From NCBI GenBank assembly GCA_049324835.1, contig JBMOMT010000043.1, positions 226,758 through 290,757 on the forward strand: 64,000 nt of DNA, given 5' to 3'. Below are positions 1 through 8,651 of this stretch, in pieces. Each line of letters starts with the position of its first letter. Position 1 is the first letter of the stretch. The position numbers and the translations under genes are program-made. The notes below the pieces were generated by a model. It was not told the DNA's origin, ran no database searches, and saw nothing but the letters and a program-made list of their open reading frames with translations. Source of the DNA: JBMOMT01 sp049324835 (GTDB taxonomy: Bacteria > Chloroflexota > Anaerolineae > CAYNKW01).

Positions 1-423
1 GCGGCCCAGGTGGAGGTGGATCTGACCACGGGCGAGGTTCGGGTGTTGCGCGTGGTGGCTGCCCACGACGTGGGTCGGGCTATCAATCCCATGGCCATAG
101 AAGGCCAGGTGGAGGGCGGCATCATGATGGGTATCGGTTATGCCCTGACCGAGGAGTTTCGTCTGGAAGAGGGCTATGTCAAAACCGATAACCTGGCTCG
201 TTATCGAATCCCCAACGTCCGCCACACGCCCGAGATCCACTCTTTCCTGCTGGAATACCGCACCAGCGACGGGCCCTATGGAGCCAAAGGGGTGGGCGAG
301 GTGACGGCGATCGCCACCACACCGGCTATTCTCAACGCCATCAACAATGCTTGCGGCCTGCGCCTCACCCGCCTGCCGGCCACACCCAACAGAGTGCTTG
401 CCGGCCTCAAGAATCAAAGCTGA
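1..423 (+). CDS. Xanthine dehydrogenase-family molybdopterin-binding subunit, C-terminal part
   Basis: The gene enters from the left edge, so only the last 140 residues are seen. They match the C-terminal part of the large molybdenum-binding subunit of the xanthine/CO/aldehyde dehydrogenase family (XdhA/CoxL type). The loop GPYGAKGVGE carries the Glu that acts as catalytic base in this family, and the stretch around DVGRAINP is typical of the cofactor-binding half. The substrate cannot be told from this fragment. It lies 10 bases before moeA, followed by mobB, so molybdenum-cofactor maturation is encoded next to a molybdoenzyme. Confidence 0.88.
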   Translation, partial: AAQVEVDLTTGEVRVLRVVAAHDVGRAINPMAIEGQVEGGIMMGIGYALTEEFRLEEGYVKTDNLARYRIPNVRHTPEIHSFLLEYRTSDGPYGAKGVGEVTAIATTPAILNAINNACGLRLTRLPATPNRVLAGLKNQS

Positions 424-433
424 AAGGACAGCC

Positions 434-1705
434 ATGCCTGGAACGACACAGATGGTCAGCGTCGAAGAAGCCCTGGCCTTTATCTTGAAACATTTTGAAC
501 CTTTGGAGTCGGAGACCGTCTATATCCTCGATGCGTTGAACCGCGTGCTGGCCCAGGACATCGTCTCCGATGTGGCCATTCCGCCTTTCGATAATACCTC
601 GATGGATGGTTATGCCGTCCGCGCTCTGGATATCGCCGCAGCCAGTCCAGATTCTCCGGTGACGTTGCGTGTGGTGGCCGATTTGCCTGCTGGCAGTGTG
701 GCCGCCGCGCCGCTTGGGCCTGGGGAGGCCATGCGCATCATGACCGGCGCACCGATGCCTCAAAACGCCGATGCCGTTGTGCCGGTGGAAGAAACAGACA
801 AGTGGCCTCCCACCAAAGACATCGCGCGCGGCGAGGGGGCAACCGTCAAGATTTTTCAGGCCGCTCAGGCAGGCGCCAACGTGCGTTATGCCGGGCGAGA
901 TATGCAACCTGGCGAGTTGGTGCTGCCCAAGGGGACGGTTGTGCGCCCGGCAGAGATTGCCGTTTTGGCCACGTTGGGGCACAGCCACGTGTCGGTGATC
1001 CGCCGACCACGGGTGGCGGTGCTGGCCACCGGCGACGAGCTGGTCGACATTGACGAACCGCTTGCGCCAGGCAAGATTCGCAACTCGAACGAATACTCGA
1101 ACGCGGCGTTGGTGGCGCGTTATGGCGGCTTGCCGTTGCGGCTGGGCATCGCCCGCGACACCGTGGCCGATCTGACGGCCAGGATTCATCATGGGCTGGC
1201 GCAGGGAGTCGATCTATTCATCACCTCGGCGGGAGTATCGGTGGGCGATTACGACGTCGTCAAAGACGTCCTCCAGGCAGAAGGTGAGATTCGCTTTTGG
1301 AAGGTGCGCATGAAACCCGGCAAGCCACTGGCGTTCGGCACAATCCACGGCCTGCCTCTGATCGGCCTGCCCGGCAACCCTACCTCGTCGATGGTCTCTT
1401 TTGAGCAGTTTGTCCGGCCGGCCATTCTCAAAATGTTGGGCCACACCAGACTGACCAAACCAACCGTTGTGGCGGTATTGGACGATCCGCTCAGGCAGGA
1501 CGATCGGCGCGGCTACCAAAGAGTCATCGTGCACCGTCACGACGACGGCGTCTATCATGCCACCACGGCCGGTTTGCAGGTATCTGGATTCATCGGTGCC
1601 ATGGCCCGCGCTAACGGGCTGGCCATTGTGCCAGAGGGAGAGGGGGTGCTGCCTGGCGGCAGCCACGTGACGGTGCAAATGCTCGATTGGCCGGAGGTCG
1701 AATGA
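434..1705 (+). CDS. moeA: Molybdopterin molybdotransferase MoeA
   Basis: MoeA inserts molybdate into adenylylated molybdopterin, the last common step of molybdenum cofactor synthesis in the cytoplasm. The 423-residue length fits the family. Visible motifs are the N-terminal DNTSMDGYAV block, the central ATGDELVD region, SVGDYD, and GLPGNPTSS in the MoCF-like domain. ATG 434 is chosen because AAAGGA lies just upstream (424-428) and an upstream extension would run into the preceding gene. The stop overlaps the start of mobB, which implies translational coupling. The selenium-dependent formate dehydrogenase further along would be one consumer of the cofactor. Confidence 0.95.
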   Translation: MPGTTQMVSVEEALAFILKHFEPLESETVYILDALNRVLAQDIVSDVAIPPFDNTSMDGYAVRALDIAAASPDSPVTLRVVADLPAGSVAAAPLGPGEAMRIMTGAPMPQNADAVVPVEETDKWPPTKDIARGEGATVKIFQAAQAGANVRYAGRDMQPGELVLPKGTVVRPAEIAVLATLGHSHVSVIRRPRVAVLATGDELVDIDEPLAPGKIRNSNEYSNAALVARYGGLPLRLGIARDTVADLTARIHHGLAQGVDLFITSAGVSVGDYDVVKDVLQAEGEIRFWKVRMKPGKPLAFGTIHGLPLIGLPGNPTSSMVSFEQFVRPAILKMLGHTRLTKPTVVAVLDDPLRQDDRRGYQRVIVHRHDDGVYHATTAGLQVSGFIGAMARANGLAIVPEGEGVLPGGSHVTVQMLDWPEVE

Positions 1706-2196
1706 TGAGCGGTGTGCCTGTTGTTTCGATTGTGGGGAAATCGGGCAGTGGCAAGACCACTTTTCTGGAAAAGCTGCTGCCAGAGTTGAAACGTCGAGGC
1801 TATCGTGTGGCCACCGTCAAACACGACATCCACGGCTTTGACATCGATCATCCGGGCAAGGACACCTGGCGGCACGCTCAGGCAGGGGCCGACGCCGTGA
1901 TCATTTCTTCGCCGCACCGCATCGCCCTCATACAGCGACGTGATGGGGAGATGCCTCTGGACGAAATCGCGACCTTTGTCCGAGATGTGGACCTCATCAT
2001 CACCGAAGGTTACAAACGGGGCGATAAACCCAAGATCGAGGTGTGTCGTCGCGCCCGTTCCACAGAGTTGATCTGCAACCCAGATGAACTGATCGCCATC
2101 GTTTCGGATCAGAGCTTTTCATTAAAGGTGCCTCAATTTGGGTTGGAGGATGCCGCAGGCGTGGCATCGTTATTGGAACAAGAGTTTCTCAGATGA
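1702..2196 (+). CDS. mobB: Molybdopterin-guanine dinucleotide biosynthesis protein MobB
   Basis: A small P-loop GTPase of 164 residues that assists guanine dinucleotide attachment to the molybdenum cofactor. Walker A is GKSGSGKT near residue 12, and the family block KHDIHGFDIDHPGKDTWRH follows. Two consecutive ATG codons (1702 and 1705) are possible starts; GGAGG at 1693-1697 serves either. The first overlaps the moeA stop by four bases. A strong terminator follows at once, closing the cofactor unit. MGD-type cofactor is what a formate dehydrogenase needs. Confidence 0.93.
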   Translation: MMSGVPVVSIVGKSGSGKTTFLEKLLPELKRRGYRVATVKHDIHGFDIDHPGKDTWRHAQAGADAVIISSPHRIALIQRRDGEMPLDEIATFVRDVDLIITEGYKRGDKPKIEVCRRARSTELICNPDELIAIVSDQSFSLKVPQFGLEDAAGVASLLEQEFLR

Positions 2197-2200
2197 AGCC

Positions 2201-2235
2201 AAAAAAGCCGCGCCCTGAGAGGGCGCGGCTTTTTT
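2201..2235. terminator. Bidirectional intrinsic terminator
   Basis: A 9-bp GC stem (GCCGCGCCC with GGGCGCGGC) and a 5-base loop, preceded by six A and followed by six T. It can stop transcription from both directions and sits between the convergent mobB and S1-domain genes. Confidence 0.93.
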
Positions 2236-2254
2236 GTTGCAGGAAAAACCCGGC

Positions 2255-2989
2255 TCAGTTGTCTCTGGAAAGACGCAACGTTCGGGCCAGGACATCTGCC
2301 TGTTCCTGGCTGGCCGATTTCCTCTGCTTGCGTCGGCGGGCCTTGGATGGCGGCTTCTGACTGGCCTGGGACATGGCAGACTTGAGCGCCAGTTCGACGG
2401 CTGTGGGCGTTTCTTCCTCAGCAGCCTCCTCGGCCTCTTGTGGCTGATCCGACGGCAGGTCTTTCATACTCAGCTCGATCTGGTTCTTGCGTTGATCCAC
2501 GCTGACCACCCGTACTTCCACTTCTTCTCCCGCCGACAGATACTCACCAGGGTCCTTGATGTACCCAGAAGCAATTTCGCTGACGTGAATGAGGCCATCG
2601 CGCTCGACGCCAATGTCTACAAAAGCACCATAGCGTTCCAGACGGGTCACTTTGCCCTTCAGCACCTGGCCAGGTTCCAGATCTTCCATGGTTCGCTCTG
2701 GCGGCTGGATCATCGTCAGGCTGATGCGGTTTTGCTCCAAATCGACTCGCTGAACCCAAACCGTGACATCGTCACCTTCTTTGACCACATCGGCCACACG
2801 GTTGACACGGCTCGCCTGCAACTGCGAAATGTGCACCAGGCCGTCGCGCTCGATGCCAATGTCTATGAAGGCGCCAAAGAGCTCCACACGCCTCACCTTG
2901 CCCTTCAACTTTATCTTGGGACGCAGATCTCTGATGCTGGCCGGTTGTGATTCTGGGGTTTCTTTTCGTTGGTTCAATTCTTCGGTCAT
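2255..2989 (-). CDS. S1 RNA-binding domain protein (two S1 repeats)
   Basis: The 244-residue product has two S1 (OB-fold) domains, about residues 27-95 and 105-175. Each starts with the same pattern (LKGKV...GAF(I/V)DIG(I/V)ERDGL(I/V)H(I/V)S). An acidic stretch and a basic Lys/Arg-rich tail follow. Such short S1 proteins bind RNA and are associated with ribosomes or mRNA decay; the exact role is not known. A longer reading from 3067 is possible, but a near-perfect promoter lies at 3026-3054. The ATG at 2989 with GGGAG upstream is therefore the real start. Confidence 0.88.
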   Translation of the reverse strand: MTEELNQRKETPESQPASIRDLRPKIKLKGKVRRVELFGAFIDIGIERDGLVHISQLQASRVNRVADVVKEGDDVTVWVQRVDLEQNRISLTMIQPPERTMEDLEPGQVLKGKVTRLERYGAFVDIGVERDGLIHVSEIASGYIKDPGEYLSAGEEVEVRVVSVDQRKNQIELSMKDLPSDQPQEAEEAAEEETPTAVELALKSAMSQASQKPPSKARRRKQRKSASQEQADVLARTLRLSRDN

Positions 2990-3025
2990 GATCTCCCTCG
3001 TTACCTCGTGTTTCCTTGTCACCCA

Positions 3026-3054
3026 ATTATACTCGGTCAGGCAAATGGTGTCAA
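3026..3054 (-). promoter_or_regulatory. Consensus sigma-70 promoter for the S1 gene
   Basis: On the minus strand TTGACA (3049-3054) and TATAAT (3026-3031) are separated by exactly 17 bases. Transcription would begin near 3019, leaving a leader of about 30 bases before ATG 2989. Both hexamers match the consensus perfectly. Confidence 0.9.
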
Positions 3055-3094
3055 TCGCCGGTTTCATATACCAGGGAGATTTGACCGGCAGCCT

Positions 3095-3853
3095 TTAAGC
3101 CCGATTCTGTCGCAGTCGGATGAATGCCAGCAGGGCCGCCAACCCTCCCCCAAGCAAAAGAGCCGTTCCCGGTTCCGGCACATCTGCCGGGCCGGCCGGC
3201 GGCGAAGGCAGTCGATAGGTCACCACCAGCCTGGGCGCGTGGGCGGTGTCGCTCGCCGTACGGCCCACTGCCGCCGCAGCCCAGCCCTGGCCGATCAGAC
3301 TATCGGGCAGCGGCGCGCCGCCAAGCATCAAGCCATTGTTTGTGGCTCCACCGTGCCACGCCTGCACCAGAGAGGTCACTTGCCAGGCAGCCCAACCGAC
3401 CGTGCTGGATACAGTGGTAGATACCAGAGGAGAATTGTCGGCCGCAGGCCGATTGCCCCAGGTCAGGCTTTCATCCCAGTTACCCGTCACACGATAAGCG
3501 CCCAGTTCTGCCGAGCCGTCATACGGCCAGTCATTGACATAGACCTCCAACCGGGCCGCCGTCACGGTGGCTGCCGAAGGAATGCTGCTCAGCGGAAACC
3601 AGAGGTAGCTCCGTGTCTGAATGTTGTGCCCGCTGACCGGCCCCACGTAATTACCAAACGGCAACACAGCCGTGCTGGTATCACTTCCCCAGCCCTGAGG
3701 CGCTTCCGACAACACCCCGATGCTCTGACCGCTCTGTGGCCCAAGCTGGATAGTCAATGTGCTGCTGGCCTGGCCATAGGCGCCCATCGCTCCCGAAAAG
3801 GCGATCAGGGTGGCAGTGATTCCTGCGTAAAGAAACCATCGTTTGAGGCTCAT
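3095..3853 (-). CDS. Exported DNRLRE-domain protein with PEP-CTERM sorting tail
   Basis: 252 residues. A signal peptide (basic start, hydrophobic core, Ala-rich cleavage zone near residue 28) is followed by a beta-rich domain resembling the DNRLRE family of surface proteins. The C terminus has the full PEP-CTERM layout: VPEPGTALLLGG, a hydrophobic helix, and an Arg-containing tail (RLRQNRA). Such tails are processed by exosortase at the cell surface, often with exopolysaccharide genes; no exosortase is seen here. ATG 3853 has GGAGGG about 10 bases upstream and its own promoter at 3893-3921. Function of the mature protein is unknown. Confidence 0.82.
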   Translation of the reverse strand: MSLKRWFLYAGITATLIAFSGAMGAYGQASSTLTIQLGPQSGQSIGVLSEAPQGWGSDTSTAVLPFGNYVGPVSGHNIQTRSYLWFPLSSIPSAATVTAARLEVYVNDWPYDGSAELGAYRVTGNWDESLTWGNRPAADNSPLVSTTVSSTVGWAAWQVTSLVQAWHGGATNNGLMLGGAPLPDSLIGQGWAAAAVGRTASDTAHAPRLVVTYRLPSPPAGPADVPEPGTALLLGGGLAALLAFIRLRQNRA

Positions 3854-3892
3854 CTCAGATTCCCTCCTGTCGATGAAGAGTATACTCGATCC

Positions 3893-3921
3893 ATTTTATC
3901 ACGAGGATGTCGCATTGCCAA
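3893..3921 (-). promoter_or_regulatory. Sigma-70 promoter for the PEP-CTERM gene
   Basis: Minus-strand TTGGCA (3916-3921), 17-base spacer, TAAAAT (3893-3898). It lies in the short gap after the MBL hydrolase gene, so the PEP-CTERM gene can be expressed independently. Confidence 0.72.
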
Positions 3922-3928
3922 TACGAAA

Positions 3929-4720
3929 TCAGTCCTGATCCTTTCCCAGCGGCAGCGCCAGGCCATCGCGGGCAAAAAGAACCCGACCCGCGAACCCTGC
4001 CTGGCGAATGCGATCCAGCGCCTGTTTCTCAGGCATAATGTAGGCCGGGTCATAGTGCAACACTACCAGCTGCCGAACCCCAGCCTGGGCTGCCAGCTCT
4101 CCAGCCTGATCGGGCGTCGAATGGCCTGCCAGCGGCTCCACAGCCGTGCACTCGTGCAGCAGCGTGTCGACGCCACGGGCCAGGCGCGCCAGACTGCTAC
4201 AGGGTTCGGTATCGGCAGAAAAGACGACTGTGTGCTCTGTTTGGCGGCTCACCACCTGGACAGCCAGCGTGGGCCGGCTGTGGATCACCGGCGTGCTGTA
4301 CCAGTCCAGATCGGCATCCTGGAAAAAGTGATGCCCCTCTTGTTCAGGCAGTCTGTGCCATACGATGGGTGGCTGCCAGAGATCGATCTCGAAGGCTGCC
4401 AGCACGCGCTGCGCCAGGTCTAGCGTCGCTCCGTTGCCAAAGAGTTGCAGTTCCGGACCATCGTCGCGCCAGCCGGCCAGCTTGAGGTGAAAGAGCAGCG
4501 CCGGCAGGCCATAGATGTGATCCGGATGGGCGTGCGTCAGGAAAACGCCCCTCAGGCGTAACGGATCCAGCCCCAGTCTCAGCAGTCTGCGATACACACT
4601 GCCGCCACAATCTACCAGCCACAACCCGCCTGGCGCATCCACGGCCAGCGCGATATTGTCTCGCTCTGCGCTGGGCAAGGCAGTGCCGCAGCCAAGCACG
4701 TACAGGTGCGTTTCAGCCAT
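3929..4720 (-). CDS. MBL-fold metal-dependent hydrolase (RNase Z-like)
   Basis: 263 residues of metallo-beta-lactamase fold. Metal ligands are visible in THAHPDH (residues 62-68), in the GHST and HEC segments of the second half, in the ADTEPC strand, and in the late LVVLHYDP. The layout is that of RNase Z/arylsulfatase-like and phosphodiesterase MBL proteins; the substrate is not predictable. AGGAGG (4727-4732) is six bases before ATG 4720, which decides against the GTG at 4726. A paralogue with the same motif order lies at 51506-52261. Confidence 0.85.
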   Translation of the reverse strand: MAETHLYVLGCGTALPSAERDNIALAVDAPGGLWLVDCGGSVYRRLLRLGLDPLRLRGVFLTHAHPDHIYGLPALLFHLKLAGWRDDGPELQLFGNGATLDLAQRVLAAFEIDLWQPPIVWHRLPEQEGHHFFQDADLDWYSTPVIHSRPTLAVQVVSRQTEHTVVFSADTEPCSSLARLARGVDTLLHECTAVEPLAGHSTPDQAGELAAQAGVRQLVVLHYDPAYIMPEKQALDRIRQAGFAGRVLFARDGLALPLGKDQD

Positions 4721-4746
4721 GATCACCTCCTGTTATCAACGGGCTA

Positions 4747-4775
4747 TTGCTACCGAAGCCGAACAGTGATATAAT
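4747..4775 (+). promoter_or_regulatory. Promoter of the M1 peptidase gene
   Basis: TTGCTA (4747-4752), 17-base spacer, TATAAT (4770-4775). The -10 box lies over the first possible in-frame start codons, which pushes the true start downstream to 4792 or 4804. Confidence 0.72.
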
Positions 4776-4791
4776 GAAAATGGAAGACAAA

Positions 4792-6627
4792 ATGAGCAAT
4801 ATCATGAACCCTACAACGAAACACACTCAGCCAAAGCAAATCTCGAGACGGCTCCTTACTTCTCTGGTTCTGTTGCTGGTGGTAGCGTGTGCCAGACCTT
4901 CAACACAGCCCCCGCCGCCTCTCACCGTCACTCCTACCATTCCCCTGGTGCGCCCGACGCCGACCGGCACCACTGCATCTGTGACGCCAACGCCCACACC
5001 CAGGCCGAGCAGCACGCCTACGGCAACCTCATCGCCAGAGCCGGAACCGATTGCCCAGGAGGGTGGTCAGTCGATAGGTGATGCCAGAGCGCCCGAACTG
5101 GGCAACACCGGTTACGATGTGCAGAGTTATTTGTTGGCGTTGACTGTCGAGCCTGATGAGCAGAGTATTCACGGCACAACAACCATCGAGGCCGTGGCAA
5201 CTCTGGCGCATCTAGGTCGCCTGAGTCTGGATTTCATCGGCCTGGAGATCGAACACCTGACGGTCGACGGCGTTGAAGCGCCTTTCCAGCGCCACGATAA
5301 CAAGTTGATCGTCGATCTGCCGCGGCCACTTGGGCTGGGTGAAACCTTTTACATCGCTGTGACCTACGGTGGCCAGCCACAACTGTGGCCATCACCCTAC
5401 CTGAGTTTCATCCCTCTGGGTTTGCACTTTACCCAAGACGCCATTTACGCCATGGCCGAGCCCGATGGCGCCCGCACCTGGTTCCCCTGCAACGACCATC
5501 CGCGCGACAAGGCCTTGTTTCGGTACGAAATCACTGTGCCCCAAGGCTACGTGGTGGCCGCCAACGGATTGCCGCAGGCAACCATCGACGGTGAATCGAC
5601 GACCACCTTTTGGTGGCAACACGGTTCGCCCATGGCCACCTACCTGGCGACCATTGCCGTTGGCCATTTTCAGATCATCGAGGGGACAGCAGCCAGCGGC
5701 ATACCTCTTTGGCACTATGTGCCCGCCGAACTGTTGGCCCCAGCCCAGGAGCTTTTGGGTCGCACCGGCGAGATGATCGGTTTTCTGGAGTCGTTTTTCG
5801 GCCCGTATCCTTTTGAAAGCTACGGCCACGCCGTGGTGCCGATGAACGGCGTCTCGATGGAAACCCAAACCCTGACATTGCTCGATGCCGGTGTAGTGAG
5901 CAGTGGTGCAGAATGGGTCATGGTCCACGAGTTGGCCCACCAATGGTTCGGTGATTCCGTTGGCCCTGCCAGTTGGAGCGACATCTGGCTCAACGAAGGT
6001 TTTGCCGTTTATGCCAGCTGGTTATGGGCCGAGGCACACTCGCCGGACGATCTACGATGGCAACTCGATGCCGCAGAAGCCCAGGCCCCCAACGCCGATC
6101 CTGGTGAGCCGCTGGCAGATCCGTCTGCGGATCAATTGTTCGGCTTTAACAGCTACATCAAGGGAGCCTGGGTGCTGCGCATGTTGCAGCACCAGATCGG
6201 CGATGAACTCTTTTTCGATGTACTGCGTGCTTATCACGAACGGTTCGAGGGCGGCGTAGCCAGCACCGACGACCTGAAGACCATCGTGGAAGAGATTTCG
6301 GGCCAGGAACTGGACTGGTTCTTTGAACAGTGGGTCTATGGAACCGGAATGCCTGAGCTGATAGTGAACTGGCAACAATTGCCAGACAACACCCTCTCTG
6401 TCCAGATATGCCAGCGCCAGCCGGCCCCTTTTTTGTTCCCATTGTCGCTGCTGAGCACAGATCAGTCTGCAAATTCTGCCGTCGAAACGATTGTGGTTGA
6501 CCAGGTCGACGAACGGTTTTCCTGGTCGTTGCCTTTTGCCGCCCAAAGCGTCCAGGTGGATCCTCAGCAGCACCTGTTAGCCCAAGTGACCGTACAACAG
6601 GCCGAGGTGTTCGTTGACTGCCCCTGA
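4792..6627 (+). CDS. M1-family zinc aminopeptidase, lipoprotein
   Basis: A 611-residue M1 metallopeptidase that would trim N-terminal residues from peptides outside the membrane. The zinc site is HELAH (residues 379-383), followed 18 residues later by the third ligand Glu402 in NEGF. A GVSMETQ segment occupies the place of the family GAMEN exopeptidase motif. The N terminus has a hydrophobic helix ending in a lipobox (LVVAC), then a Thr/Pro-rich spacer, so it is membrane-anchored and outward-facing. ATG 4792 is preferred because of the promoter position; ATG 4804 is possible. Confidence 0.9.
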   Translation: MSNIMNPTTKHTQPKQISRRLLTSLVLLLVVACARPSTQPPPPLTVTPTIPLVRPTPTGTTASVTPTPTPRPSSTPTATSSPEPEPIAQEGGQSIGDARAPELGNTGYDVQSYLLALTVEPDEQSIHGTTTIEAVATLAHLGRLSLDFIGLEIEHLTVDGVEAPFQRHDNKLIVDLPRPLGLGETFYIAVTYGGQPQLWPSPYLSFIPLGLHFTQDAIYAMAEPDGARTWFPCNDHPRDKALFRYEITVPQGYVVAANGLPQATIDGESTTTFWWQHGSPMATYLATIAVGHFQIIEGTAASGIPLWHYVPAELLAPAQELLGRTGEMIGFLESFFGPYPFESYGHAVVPMNGVSMETQTLTLLDAGVVSSGAEWVMVHELAHQWFGDSVGPASWSDIWLNEGFAVYASWLWAEAHSPDDLRWQLDAAEAQAPNADPGEPLADPSADQLFGFNSYIKGAWVLRMLQHQIGDELFFDVLRAYHERFEGGVASTDDLKTIVEEISGQELDWFFEQWVYGTGMPELIVNWQQLPDNTLSVQICQRQPAPFLFPLSLLSTDQSANSAVETIVVDQVDERFSWSLPFAAQSVQVDPQQHLLAQVTVQQAEVFVDCP

Positions 6628-6659
6628 GGTCTGTATGGGATAGAGTCTGGAGGTTGCCC

Positions 6660-8585
6660 ATGGCAACGGAAACGCCCCAATACTCTGTGCAATCCGATGG
6701 TGTTGGGCGAGCACTTGCCGCGCTGAAAAAAGTCACGGCGACTCTGCAAAAGACGGGCAACATCAAAGAGTTGCTGGAACAATCGCTGCTCCACATCGTA
6801 GCCGAGATGGACTGGACGGCGGGAGCTCTCTACCTGGCCTACCATGGTGGGGGACTCTCTCTCCTGATCCATCAGCAGGCGGCCGATCTGGAACTGACCT
6901 GGAAAGCTCGCCTGTCGCGCAGCCAGTGGTCTGACAGATCTGTACCCGCGACTGTCCAGCCGGTGTATGAATACGACGAGACGTGGGAGCCATCCGAGCT
7001 GCCCTTCCACGATCCATCCGGCGACCTGCATGTGCAGGTCTCGGCGCCGTTGTGCGCCCGCGATGCGCTCGTCGGGCGGCTGTTTCTGGTCGATGTCCAG
7101 CCTCGAGAAGCGCATCCCGTTGAGATGGACATTTTGATGGCCATTGGCCACCAATTGGCTCACGCTGTTGTCCTGGCGCGGCTGCTGGTGGACGAAAGCC
7201 GCGCCAGGCGCATGGCCGGTACGTTGCGCGAAGTAGCTCAGACTATCAGCTCCAGCCTGAACCGGAACCAGGTATTGGATCTCATCCTCGAAAGGCTGGG
7301 CGACATCATCGCCTACGACACCGCTTCGGTGATGCTGGTACAGGACGATCATTTCGACGTTCTCTTTGCCCGCGATCGTGAGGGAAAAGAAAAGAGTCTG
7401 GGCAGCAAGACACCCGTTCAGCGCAGAGCGGCAGCCTGGCAGGTGGTGCACAGCGGCGATCCCATCGTGTTGACCGACGTCCGCGATAGCCACCTGTGGA
7501 CCGATGTGCCCCAACTCTCCTACATTCGCTCCTGGATCGGCGTGCCCCTCAAAATCCGCGATCAAGTCATCGGTGTGTTGACTCTGGACAAAGCCGAGCC
7601 CGGTTTTTACCAGCCCTCACAGGTGCCGGTGTTATCTGCCTTTGCCAGCCAGGCCGCCGCCGCCATCGAGAATGCTCGCCTGTACGACGCCGCACAACAT
7701 GCCCTGGCAGAACGGACCATGTTACACGAAGTGAGCCAGGCCGTCAGCTCATCGTTGGAGCTCGAAGCTGTCCTGAACGCCGTCATCGATGCGGCCATCC
7801 ATGCCTGCGGCGCACAGCGAGGTTATCTGGTCCTGCCGGACCTTTCGAAGGAAAAATTACAATTCCTGGCCGCGCGCGACCGGGCCCGCGAAACGCTCCA
7901 GGGTGAAGAACTGGTTGTCAGTCGCAGCATTGCCAGGCGTGTGCTGGAGACCGGCGAGGCCGTGCTGACCGTCAATGCCCAGGAAGACCCTCGTTTTGCC
8001 GATGAACCCAGTGTTATCAGTTACAGTTTACGCTCTGTGGTCTGTGTGCCGCTGATGAGCAAACAGCGGGTCATAGGTGCGCTGTATGTCGATAATCGCC
8101 TGCGAGACGGGCAGTTTACCTTTCGTAGTCTGGATATGCTCAAGAACGTGGCCGCTCAGGCGGCCACGGCTGTCGAGAATGCACTGCTCTATCAGCAACT
8201 GCGCGAAGCCAACGCCCAACTGGCCGTGGCTCTGGAAAAGAGCAACCTGGCCTACGAACAGCTCCAAAAGGCCCAGGGCCAGTTGGTGCAGATCAAAAAG
8301 CAGGAGGCCATGATAGAGACCGCCGGCGCTGCGGCACACGAACTCAACCAGCCATTGACCATCATACAGGGCATTGCATCGTTGCTCATCGATCGCCCGA
8401 CTCAGGATGCCGAGCTCAAACGCGATCTTGAAGCCATTGCCCAGGCCGCACAGCGGGCAGCCAGGATCGTGCAGCAGATGTCGGACGCCGCGCGTTATGT
8501 GACCAAATCCTACCCTGGCGGCCATCGCATCGTCGATCTGAGCCAGGCCTCCGAGGACAATCCAACAGAATCACCCTCTGGATGA
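6660..8585 (+). CDS. Triple-GAF protein with HisKA segment but no ATPase domain
   Basis: 641 residues. Three GAF-type sensor domains follow one another (about 20-165, 185-345 and 355-515). Then come a coiled coil and a HisKA dimerisation segment with the phospho-acceptor pattern HELNQP at His560. Only about 80 residues follow, without the N, G1 or G2 boxes of the HATPase_c domain, so it cannot phosphorylate itself in the usual way. It may be a regulator phosphorylated by another kinase, or a degenerate kinase. ATG 6660 has TGGAGG six bases upstream. No response regulator is adjacent. The GAF ligands are unknown. Confidence 0.82.
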   Translation: MATETPQYSVQSDGVGRALAALKKVTATLQKTGNIKELLEQSLLHIVAEMDWTAGALYLAYHGGGLSLLIHQQAADLELTWKARLSRSQWSDRSVPATVQPVYEYDETWEPSELPFHDPSGDLHVQVSAPLCARDALVGRLFLVDVQPREAHPVEMDILMAIGHQLAHAVVLARLLVDESRARRMAGTLREVAQTISSSLNRNQVLDLILERLGDIIAYDTASVMLVQDDHFDVLFARDREGKEKSLGSKTPVQRRAAAWQVVHSGDPIVLTDVRDSHLWTDVPQLSYIRSWIGVPLKIRDQVIGVLTLDKAEPGFYQPSQVPVLSAFASQAAAAIENARLYDAAQHALAERTMLHEVSQAVSSSLELEAVLNAVIDAAIHACGAQRGYLVLPDLSKEKLQFLAARDRARETLQGEELVVSRSIARRVLETGEAVLTVNAQEDPRFADEPSVISYSLRSVVCVPLMSKQRVIGALYVDNRLRDGQFTFRSLDMLKNVAAQAATAVENALLYQQLREANAQLAVALEKSNLAYEQLQKAQGQLVQIKKQEAMIETAGAAAHELNQPLTIIQGIASLLIDRPTQDAELKRDLEAIAQAAQRAARIVQQMSDAARYVTKSYPGGHRIVDLSQASEDNPTESPSG

Positions 8586-8613
8586 TTCTCTGCTCTGCCG
8601 CTTACAAAATCGA

Positions 8614-8645
8614 CAGGCTGCCCACCTTTTCAGGCTGGCAGCCTG
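8614..8645. terminator. Hairpin between convergent genes
   Basis: CAGGCTGCC pairs perfectly with GGCAGCCTG around a 14-base loop containing TTTT. It is in the gap between the GAF protein gene and korC and is the only candidate terminator there; the T-tract is weak. Confidence 0.6.
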
Positions 8646-8651
8646 CACTCT

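Noticed and set aside
2969..4423. Plus-strand frame of 484 codons across the PEP-CTERM and MBL genes
   Set aside because: It runs through two minus-strand genes with clear domains, starts and promoters; its translation has no recognisable fold.
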